Below, piece after piece: positions 26,665 through 33,710 of a DNA stretch of 64,000 nucleotides; position 1 is the stretch's first letter, and every line of letters starts with the position of its first letter. The stretch comes from Galbibacter sp048266365. GTDB taxonomy: Bacteria; Bacteroidota; Bacteroidia; Flavobacteriales; Flavobacteriaceae. Location: assembly GCF_048266365.1 (NCBI RefSeq), contig NZ_JBLWZP010000011.1:36929-100928 (forward strand). The letters are read 5' to 3'. Under the pieces are notes generated by a model. It was not told where the DNA came from. It did not search any database and saw nothing but the letters and a program-made list of their open reading frames with translations. Made by a program: the position numbers and the translations under genes.

Positions 26665-28779
26665 ATGAAAAATTTGGTAGTTAAAAGGTCAGGGGCATAT
26701 GTACCTCTGGAAGGGTATAAAATACTCATAGCTTTGGATAAAGCCTTTGGTAGTGTTCAGCAAACCACTGACACGGAGATCTACAATCGACTTATGCGTA
26801 AGATTGAGTCGAAAACAGTAGTGTCGGTTGAAGATATTCAAGACGGCATTGAAAGGGAACTCTTTGAGGCCGGTTACTTCGATGTGCTACGTTCTTTTAT
26901 CCTATATCGCTATACCCGTAAAATGCAACGAGAACACAGCGCCGGTTTTAATCCATTTACTACATATGTAGACAGCTCACAAGCAGTTGCGGAATATATT
27001 GATCAAACCGATTGGAGGATCAATGCCAATGCAAACACCTCCTATTCTAATGCGGGTTTGGTCAACAATGCTGCTGGTAAATTAATCGCGAATTACTGGC
27101 TGGATCAAGTCTATTCCAAGGTGGAAGGTGAGGCACATCGTTGTGGAGACTTGCACATTCACGATTTGGATTGTTTAACGGGTTACTGTGCCGGGTGGAG
27201 TTTAAGGGTGCTGCTGGATGAAGGTTTCAACGGTGTACGTGGTCGTGTTGAAAGTCGCCCTCCCAATCACCTTAGAGAAGCATTAGGACAAATGGCAAAC
27301 TTCCTTGGAATCCTACAAAGCGAATGGGCAGGAGCTCAAGCGTTTAGTTCTTTTGACACCTATTTAGCACCCTACGTATTTAAAGATCAAATGAGTTTTG
27401 AACAAATTCTAAAAGCCATACGCAGTTTTGTATACAACCTCAATGTTCCAGCCCGATGGGGCCAATCGCCCTTTACCAACATCACCCTTGATTGGGTAGT
27501 ACCTGAAGATTTAAAAGAACAAATTCCAACACGACAAGGGAGGCACTTGTTTGAAGGGGTAAACGATGAAAGTTTAATAGAATTAGCCAAACAAAAAGGA
27601 GTCAGTGAACTCACCTCCTTAAGGTATGAGCATTTTGCTGAAGAAATGCAACTCCTAAACAAGGCTTATTACCAGGTAATGACAGAAGGCGATGCTTCTG
27701 GACAGCCCTTCACCTTCCCCATCCCTACGGTGAATATCACAGAAGATTTTGATTGGCATGGCCCTAACACGGATATTTTATTTCAAAATACTGCTAAAAT
27801 AGGATCCTCTTACTTCCAAAATTTCATTGGAAGTCAATACCTCATCGATGAAAATGGACAACGCGTCCCTAACCCTGAAGCCTATCAGCCGAATGCAGTC
27901 CGGAGCATGTGCTGTAGACTTCAACTCGATCTTAGAGAACTGTTAAAACGTGGAAATGGACTTTTTGGAAGTGCAGAGATGACAGGTAGCCTTGGAGTAG
28001 TCACCCTTAATATGGCGCGATTAGGGTATTTATATGCCGGAAAAAGGATAGCGTTATACCAAGCCATGGATCACTTATTGGATTTAGCGAAATCCACCTT
28101 GGAGAAAAAACGGGTCTTTGTGCAACAGATGTTTGATCGCGGTTTATATCCCTATACCCGTCGATACCTCACCCATTTCAGAAATCACTTTTCAACCATA
28201 GGTGTCAATGGCATGAATGAGATGGTGAGAAACTTCACACATGATCGTTATGATGTTACTGATGCATTCGGTCATGATATGGTTGCGGAAATCCTGGATT
28301 ATATAAGAAAACGTCTAAGAGAATATCAGGAAGAAACTGGGAATCTATACAACCTAGAGGCAACGCCTGCTGAAGGTACTACCTACAGATTTGCTAAGGA
28401 AGACCTCAAACGGTATCCGAAAATTCTCCAAGCTGGAACTCCTAAAAACCCTTATTACACCAATAGTTCACAGCTACCTGTTGACTATACAGAAGATCCC
28501 TTTGAGGCTCTGCTAATGCAGGATGAGTTGCAGTGCAAATATACTGGTGGAACGGTATTGCATTTGTATATGAACGAAAAAATCAGTTCACCTGAATCCT
28601 GTAGACAATTTGTGAAAACAGTACTGACCAAATTTAAACTCCCTTATATCACTGTTACCCCAGTATTCAGCATATGCCCAGTACATGGCTATCTAAATGG
28701 TGAGCATGAATACTGTCCTGAATGTGACCAGCAATTACTGGATAAAATAGAAGTCGAATCGGATGTTTTGACTACCTAG
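26665..28779 (+). CDS. nrdD: Class III anaerobic ribonucleoside-triphosphate reductase, large part lacking the glycyl-radical domain
   Basis: 704 residues. An ATP-cone (about 3-95; KRSGAYVPLEGYKILIALDKAF) precedes the ten-stranded barrel, with HIHDLDCLTGYCAGWSL, GAQAFSSFDTYLAPY, FPIPTVNIT and RSMCCRLQLDLREL visible. The C-terminal zinc-ribbon CPVHGYLNGEHEYCPEC is present near residues 671-687. The chain then ends after about 17 residues. The universal glycyl-radical tail (RVxGYxRPV) is absent and instead forms the separate gene at 28872-29033. The enzyme makes dNTPs anaerobically. Two in-frame stops (tag at 28777 and 28783) exclude simple read-through into the next frame. Confidence 0.92.
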   Translation: MKNLVVKRSGAYVPLEGYKILIALDKAFGSVQQTTDTEIYNRLMRKIESKTVVSVEDIQDGIERELFEAGYFDVLRSFILYRYTRKMQREHSAGFNPFTTYVDSSQAVAEYIDQTDWRINANANTSYSNAGLVNNAAGKLIANYWLDQVYSKVEGEAHRCGDLHIHDLDCLTGYCAGWSLRVLLDEGFNGVRGRVESRPPNHLREALGQMANFLGILQSEWAGAQAFSSFDTYLAPYVFKDQMSFEQILKAIRSFVYNLNVPARWGQSPFTNITLDWVVPEDLKEQIPTRQGRHLFEGVNDESLIELAKQKGVSELTSLRYEHFAEEMQLLNKAYYQVMTEGDASGQPFTFPIPTVNITEDFDWHGPNTDILFQNTAKIGSSYFQNFIGSQYLIDENGQRVPNPEAYQPNAVRSMCCRLQLDLRELLKRGNGLFGSAEMTGSLGVVTLNMARLGYLYAGKRIALYQAMDHLLDLAKSTLEKKRVFVQQMFDRGLYPYTRRYLTHFRNHFSTIGVNGMNEMVRNFTHDRYDVTDAFGHDMVAEILDYIRKRLREYQEETGNLYNLEATPAEGTTYRFAKEDLKRYPKILQAGTPKNPYYTNSSQLPVDYTEDPFEALLMQDELQCKYTGGTVLHLYMNEKISSPESCRQFVKTVLTKFKLPYITVTPVFSICPVHGYLNGEHEYCPECDQQLLDKIEVESDVLTT

Positions 28780-28836
28780 TGTTAGGAGGTATCAGTGTTG
28801 TTATGATATAAAATTTTAATGATTTATTTAATAACC

Positions 28837-28854
28837 ATCCGAGTGTAATCGGAT
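28837..28854. other. Hairpin between nrdD and the glycyl-radical gene
   Basis: ATCCGA-GTGTAA-TCGGAT is a perfect 6-bp stem with 6-base loop in the 92-base gap. There is no T-run, so it is more likely an RNA-stability or processing element than a terminator. Confidence 0.4.
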
Positions 28855-28871
28855 CTAAAAACTTCAAAAGA

Positions 28872-29033
28872 ATGAAAACTATGCAGCACCAAGAATTAAG
28901 TACCGTGAATGAATTACGAACTAAGTGTTTAGTGTATACCCGAGTCATGGGGTATCACAGACCAGTAGAAAGTTTTAACATTGGAAAAAAAGGTGAACAC
29001 AAGCAACGTAAACATTTTAGAGAGAACGGCTAA
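28872..29033 (+). CDS. Stand-alone glycyl-radical domain of NrdD
   Basis: A 53-residue frame too short for routine gene calling: MKTMQHQELSTVNELRTKCL, then VYTRVMGYHRPVESFNIGKK, then GEHKQRKHFRENG. The block YTRVMGYHRPV followed by FNIGKKGEH matches the C-terminal radical-bearing segment that in other NrdD proteins is fused after the zinc ribbon (R-V-x-G-Y-x-R-P-V, then N-x-G-K). G27 would be the radical glycine made by NrdG. It lies 92 bases after nrdD and overlaps the NrdG frame by 53 bases. The split is a direct observation; that the two chains assemble is inference, comparable in principle to GrcA (YfiD), the spare radical domain for pyruvate formate-lyase. Confidence 0.82.
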   Translation: MKTMQHQELSTVNELRTKCLVYTRVMGYHRPVESFNIGKKGEHKQRKHFRENG

Positions 29034-29703
29034 AAACATTTATTCCATTACCCCCTTTACCCTACTAGATTTTCCAGGGTATCCCTCCTGTATTTTTTGG
29101 TTTAGCGGTTGTAACATGAGGTGTTTGTATTGTTATAACCCAGATATCGTTTTAGGAAAAGGTTCTTTAACGTATAACGATGCCCTGGAGTTTCTAAAAA
29201 CAAGGATTGGCTTATTAAATGGAGTTGTCATGAGTGGAGGAGAATGTTCATTACACCCGCATTTCACAGCTTTTGTTTCTGAGGTAAAAGAATTGGGATT
29301 CTTGGTTAAAATTGACACTAACGGCAGCAGGCCTAAGGTACTTAACACCTTATTGAGTCAAGGTCTAATCGACTATGTCGCTCTGGATTTCAAGGCTATG
29401 CCAGATAAGGAAGTTGCCATTACCGGCGGTGTATTTTTTGAAGACTTTACGGCATCTCTAGAGCTTTTATTGTCTTATAGAATGGCTTTTGAAGTTCGAA
29501 CGACTGTGCACAAAAGTTTACTGAGCTCAGATGACATTTTAACCATGAGTAGTTACTTAAATCAAAAGAACTACCAAGGAGTATACTATTTACAAAACTT
29601 TAAAGATGGTGTTCCCACACTGGGGGATATAAAATACAATAGAACTACTATAGACCTTCAGGCCCTAAAGAATTCAAAAATTCCTATTTCCGTGAGAAAC
29701 TAA
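28981..29703 (+). CDS. nrdG: Anaerobic ribonucleotide reductase activating protein (radical SAM)
   Basis: 240 residues from the TTG at 28981; a GTG at 28993 is an alternative. The start is uncertain because it overlaps the radical-domain gene. SITPFTLLDFPGYPSCIFWF leads to the CxxxCxxC cluster CNMRCLYC (C44, C48, C51), then the SAM-binding GGECSLHP and KIDTNG. This is the NrdG2-type activase that abstracts a hydrogen from the NrdD glycine using SAM. The overlap with the 53-residue frame implies coupled translation of activase and its direct substrate domain. Confidence 0.88.
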   Translation: MEKKVNTSNVNILERTAKNIYSITPFTLLDFPGYPSCIFWFSGCNMRCLYCYNPDIVLGKGSLTYNDALEFLKTRIGLLNGVVMSGGECSLHPHFTAFVSEVKELGFLVKIDTNGSRPKVLNTLLSQGLIDYVALDFKAMPDKEVAITGGVFFEDFTASLELLLSYRMAFEVRTTVHKSLLSSDDILTMSSYLNQKNYQGVYYLQNFKDGVPTLGDIKYNRTTIDLQALKNSKIPISVRN

Positions 29704-29739
29704 AAATTTCCTTACAGCAATAGGAATTATATACAATTT

Positions 29740-29761
29740 ACCTAAAACTATTTCTTTAGGT
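29740..29761. terminator. Weak bidirectional hairpin between nrdG and sppA
   Basis: ACCTAAA / TTTAGGT form a 7-bp stem in the 83-base gap between two convergent genes. It lacks a clear T-run, so termination is only plausible. Confidence 0.35.
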
Positions 29762-29786
29762 GAAGAATGTGCTACTTACCCACAAA

Positions 29787-31550
29787 TTAATGGATGTTGA
29801 TCTCAAAAGGCATTCTTGCCTGTATTCCTTTTTGTGTACTTACAGCTTTTAGTTGTTGCATTACCTTATAGATTTCTTCTCCGAGTTCTTCTTTTAGAAT
29901 TTCTTCTTTGGATTCAGCAAATCCAAAACTAGACAAACCTCTAAAAAGCTCCTCAAGGGATGTTTCATATACAGGATAATTTGCAATTCGGTATGAGCTT
30001 AAACCAGTAGAACTAGCGGCGTAATCAATAGCTGCGTCGATACCTCCTATTTCATCTACCAAACCTTTTTCTAAAGCTTGTTCTCCTGTCCAAACGCGTC
30101 CTTGTGCAACAGAATCAACCCCAGAAATAGACATTGACCTACCATCTGCAACTTTCGTTAAGAAGGTCTGATAGAACTCCTCAATTCCCGTTTTCATATT
30201 AGCTTTAAAGTCTTCAGAAGCAGGCTCAAATAAGCTATAGGCTGTCGAATTTTTGTTGGTGTTGACTTGCTCTGCGTTAATCCCCCAGTTTTCAGCCAAA
30301 CCGCTTACATTTGGTATGGTTGCAAACACCCCGATTGAACCTGTTATAGTGGTAGGCTCAGCATAAATTTTATCACCAGCAACTGCCATGTAGTAACCAC
30401 CGGATGCTGCCAAGTCTCCCATGGAAACTATCACTGGTTTTATTGCTTTGGTTACTTGAATTTCACGCCAGATAATATCGGATGTGATCGCCATTCCTCC
30501 CGGTGAATTAATCCTTAGAACAATTGCTTTTACGCGCTCATCTTCTCTGGCATCTTTGAGGGATTTGAACATGATGTCTTGCCCAATATAATTGTCGTTT
30601 CCTTTCCCAAAACCTATTTCACCCTGTGCGTAAATCACTGCAATGCGATCACTTGCCTTTGATCGCAATGTTGTATAGGCATACTCGGCGTAATCTAAAA
30701 TGTTAATGTAGTTTAAATCTTGATCATCAGAAAGTCCAAGTTGGCCTTTTAAAGCTGTTGTATACTGATCTATATATGCCAAGGCGTCGACAAAGTTATT
30801 TTCAAGCGCCATCTCTGTAGTCCGTGTAGCCAAATTATCAGCATATGCATTGAGTTGATCCTCGGTAATTGATCTACTTTGAGCTATATCACCTAAGTAA
30901 GTATCCCAAACCGATTGTAGTAATTCAGAGATTTGTTGACGATTTTCATCACTCATAGTATTGGACAAAAAAGGTTCTACTGCGCTCTTGTATTTACCAT
31001 GCCTGATAACTTCCATCTGTACCCCGGTGTTTTCTTGAAGTTCTTTAAAGAACAATACCTCAGAGGAGAGCCCCCGAAAGTCTAAAGTCCCGGCAGGATT
31101 TAAAAATACTGAATCTGCCGCCGAGGCCAGGTAATAATCTTTTTGCATGTAAATATCCCCATAGGCATACACAAATTTACCTGAATCCTTAAAGGCTAAG
31201 ACAGCATCTCTAATAGATTTGGTAGTTGCCGCACCGGTAGAAAGTAAAGAACTATGAATACTAATTCCTTTTATTTTATCGTCCGTGGCTGCTTTTTCTA
31301 TAGCAAACAAGACGTTGTTAACACCATTGTACTCTTCGTACTGATACTCCATATCAGTGAATCTATAGGTTCCTCCGTAATCCTTTAGAGGACGGTCGAA
31401 TGCGATCTCCAATACGGAATTATTCTTAACAATGATAGGTTGTTCCGCACTGCCTGCTATGGTCACTACAATAAGGAAAAACATAAATACAATTCCCAAT
31501 GCAATCAACGTACCTAGAACCGCTGCCAATAAATTTCTTAAAAACTTCAT
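29787..31550 (-). CDS. sppA: Signal peptide peptidase SppA (protease IV), 67K type
   Basis: 587 residues with an N-terminal membrane anchor (about 7-32). Two tandem ClpP-like domains are seen, as in the long E. coli-type SppA. The catalytic dyad is visible: lysine in EVIRHGKYKSAVEPF (first half, about residue 187) and serine in MGDLAASGGYYMAVAG (second half, about residue 382). It degrades cleaved signal peptides in the inner membrane. It has its own promoter and is divergent from the FolK-dNK gene. Confidence 0.93.
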   Translation of the reverse strand: MKFLRNLLAAVLGTLIALGIVFMFFLIVVTIAGSAEQPIIVKNNSVLEIAFDRPLKDYGGTYRFTDMEYQYEEYNGVNNVLFAIEKAATDDKIKGISIHSSLLSTGAATTKSIRDAVLAFKDSGKFVYAYGDIYMQKDYYLASAADSVFLNPAGTLDFRGLSSEVLFFKELQENTGVQMEVIRHGKYKSAVEPFLSNTMSDENRQQISELLQSVWDTYLGDIAQSRSITEDQLNAYADNLATRTTEMALENNFVDALAYIDQYTTALKGQLGLSDDQDLNYINILDYAEYAYTTLRSKASDRIAVIYAQGEIGFGKGNDNYIGQDIMFKSLKDAREDERVKAIVLRINSPGGMAITSDIIWREIQVTKAIKPVIVSMGDLAASGGYYMAVAGDKIYAEPTTITGSIGVFATIPNVSGLAENWGINAEQVNTNKNSTAYSLFEPASEDFKANMKTGIEEFYQTFLTKVADGRSMSISGVDSVAQGRVWTGEQALEKGLVDEIGGIDAAIDYAASSTGLSSYRIANYPVYETSLEELFRGLSSFGFAESKEEILKEELGEEIYKVMQQLKAVSTQKGIQARMPFEINIH

Positions 31551-31570
31551 ATTCTTATTTCAATGATAGT

Positions 31571-31601
31571 CAAAGATAATTGGCTACACCCAAAAAACAA
31601 A
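31571..31601 (-). promoter_or_regulatory. Promoter of sppA
   Basis: On the minus strand TTTG (31601-31598), a 19-base spacer, and TATCTTTG (31578-31571) form a complete Bacteroidetes promoter. The leader to the ATG at 31550 is about 15 bases. Confidence 0.6.
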
Positions 31602-31672
31602 CAATTCACAGATAATAAATATTGTGGTAAAAAGGTAATTGTTTATAATTTTTCTTCAAAGCCCCATTTTTA

Positions 31673-32833
31673 ATGACCCCTCTTTTGTTTCTTTGTAAGG
31701 TGAAAAATTCAGTCAACCGCGCATATCTGTCAGCAGGAAGTAATTTAGGAGATCGGCGAGCTAATTTGCAAAAGGCCATTGAGCTACTAAATGAAAAAGG
31801 AGGAACTGTTACCTCCTGTTCATCTATTTATGAAACTCCAGCTTGGGGTTTTAAAAGTGATGATTTTTACAATATTTGTTTAGGTATAGATACGCACCTC
31901 TCCCCAAGCGAGTTATTAGACTGTATGTTGAGCATTGAAACTACACTGGGTAGAACTAGAGATCCTAAGGCAGAAAATTATGCCGCGCGAACCATAGATT
32001 TGGACATTTTATTCTACCAGGACCTTATCATTAAAAACGAGCATTTAGTAATTCCTCATCCTCATATGCAACTCAGACGTTTTGTTCTAGAGCCTCTGGC
32101 TGAAATCGTGCCGGGAAAAATACACCCTGTTTTGAACCAAACTATTTCTGAGTTACTAGAAGAGTGCGACGACCAAAGTGCACTTGTGAAAACTGATCTA
32201 CAAATCCAGTTTCAAAAAAACAATTTCTCAAGATTTAGATTCATCGCCATTGAAGGGAATATCGGTGCTGGCAAGACTACCTTGGCTACCAAAATCGCCG
32301 AAGATTTTAATGGTCAACTTATTTTAGAACGTTTTGCGGATAACCCTTTTCTTCCCAAGTTCTATGAGGATCAAAGTCGTTATGCCTTTACGCTTGAAAT
32401 GTCATTTTTAGCAGATCGCTACCAACAGTTCACTAGTGACACTTCCAAACCGAACTTGTTCAACAATTTCATGATTAGTGATTATGACATATTTAAATCG
32501 TTGATATTTGCGAATGTCACCTTGCAAAAGGAAGAGTTTGATCTGTACCGAAAGCTTTTTAATATCATGTACAAGGAGGTTATTAAGCCCGATATTTATG
32601 TGTTTTTATTTCAAAGTCATGAACGTTTACTCGAGAATATTAAAAAACGTGGTCGTCATTATGAACAACAAATCGATCCCGACTATTTGAAGAGTATTAA
32701 TTCTGCGTATTTACAGTTTATAAAATCGCATCCAGAAATCAACCCCATCATTATAGATGTCACAGAGTTAGATTTTGTTAAGAGCGAAAAAGACTATAAG
32801 TTTATTATAGACAAAATTCACCAAGGTAGCTAG
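31673..32833 (+). CDS. folK: Fusion of HPPK (FolK) and deoxynucleoside kinase
   Basis: 386 residues in two enzymes. Residues about 12-160 are 6-hydroxymethyl-7,8-dihydropterin pyrophosphokinase: RAYLSAGSNLGDRRANL, the GRTRDPK-type loop and ARTIDLDILFY. Residues about 188-386 are a deoxynucleoside kinase with P-loop EGNIGAGKTTLA (G195-T203), ERFADNPFLPKFYED and the lid-like KKRGRHYEQQ. It joins folate synthesis to dNTP salvage. This fusion is known in flavobacteria. The start at 31673 is plausible, but a GTG nearer NRAYLS is possible. Confidence 0.92.
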   Translation: MTPLLFLCKVKNSVNRAYLSAGSNLGDRRANLQKAIELLNEKGGTVTSCSSIYETPAWGFKSDDFYNICLGIDTHLSPSELLDCMLSIETTLGRTRDPKAENYAARTIDLDILFYQDLIIKNEHLVIPHPHMQLRRFVLEPLAEIVPGKIHPVLNQTISELLEECDDQSALVKTDLQIQFQKNNFSRFRFIAIEGNIGAGKTTLATKIAEDFNGQLILERFADNPFLPKFYEDQSRYAFTLEMSFLADRYQQFTSDTSKPNLFNNFMISDYDIFKSLIFANVTLQKEEFDLYRKLFNIMYKEVIKPDIYVFLFQSHERLLENIKKRGRHYEQQIDPDYLKSINSAYLQFIKSHPEINPIIIDVTELDFVKSEKDYKFIIDKIHQGS

Positions 32834-32953
32834 GTATAGACATTCTTTTTAGAATTATTTAAGAAATATTTTGGTTTATTGCTTAAACTTCACTTAATTC
32901 GTGGGGCAATTTTTATAGTAGAAAACTAGCTAACTTTACTTAATATATTTCCT

Positions 32954-32980
32954 GGGATTCGTTTAACGGATCCCTTTTTT
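32954..32980 (+). terminator. Terminator after folK-dNK
   Basis: GGGAT-T-CGTT...AACG-G-ATCCC hairpin followed by seven T. It sits in the convergent gap and abuts the stop of the methyltransferase gene. Confidence 0.8.
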
Positions 32981-33510
32981 TAGTTTGATAGTTTTGCAAA
33001 CAAATCCCAAACCACAACCCCTACACTAACAGAAATATTCAAAGAGTGCTTTGTTCCAAACTGAGGAATTTCAACAACATGATCAGTATTGCTTACCACC
33101 GTTTGTTTTACGCCTTTGACCTCATTTCCAAATACAATAGCATATCGATTTGAAGCTTCGATGCTAAACTCATCCAACATGGTGGCGTTTTCAGCCTGCT
33201 CAATCGCCACTGTAATAACCCCCTCTGCTTTAAGTTTGTTCACGACTTCATTGGTGTCTTCCACATATTCCCAGTCAACGCTTTCTGTTGCACCCAACGC
33301 AGTTTTATGAATGTCCTTGTGAGGTGGAGTTGCAGTAATACCACACAAATAGATTTTCTCAATTAAAAATGCATCAGCTGTACGAAAAACAGAACCGATA
33401 TTATTTAGACTTCGAATGTTGTCCAGTACTATGATGACAGGTGTTTTTGTTGCCTTTTTAAAGGCTTCAACCTCCAGTCTATTCAGTTCACTATTCTTTA
33501 ATTTTCGCAT
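32980..33510 (-). CDS. TrmH/SpoU-family RNA 2'-O-methyltransferase
   Basis: 176 residues with the trefoil-knot SPOUT motifs: IIVLDNIRSLNNIGSVFRTADAF (motif 1), YAIVFGNEVKGV (motif 2) and HSLNISVSVGVVVWDLF (motif 3). It transfers a methyl group from SAM to a ribose in tRNA or rRNA; the exact target position cannot be told. It lacks the N-terminal ribosome-binding domain of RlmB. Its promoter at 33527-33558 is nearly ideal. Confidence 0.9.
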   Translation of the reverse strand: MRKLKNSELNRLEVEAFKKATKTPVIIVLDNIRSLNNIGSVFRTADAFLIEKIYLCGITATPPHKDIHKTALGATESVDWEYVEDTNEVVNKLKAEGVITVAIEQAENATMLDEFSIEASNRYAIVFGNEVKGVKQTVVSNTDHVVEIPQFGTKHSLNISVSVGVVVWDLFAKLSN

Positions 33511-33526
33511 TATTTTAATTTTAGGG

Positions 33527-33558
33527 CAAAAGTAACCAAATATCAGACTGAAGGCAAA
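33527..33558 (-). promoter_or_regulatory. Promoter of the TrmH-type gene
   Basis: On the minus strand TTTG (33558-33555), 20 bases, then TACTTTTG (33534-33527) followed by C. It leaves a leader of about 10 bases before the ATG at 33510. Confidence 0.65.
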
Positions 33559-33710
33559 AGCACATCTAAAAAGTAACTTAAAATGGCCCCTTATATTTTC
33601 TGGTCTAATTCTAAATTGCTTTTTTTGGTAAATGTTCTTAAAACTTCCTTTAGAAATGGAAATTCAGCATAAAAAATAATACTTTCGTCAAAGAACATAA
33701 AAAACATATT

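Noticed and set aside
28777..28980. Programmed frameshift or read-through joining nrdD to the radical domain
   Set aside because: Two in-frame stops within seven bases and 92 bases of separation, plus a natural ATG for the small frame, make a fused product unlikely.
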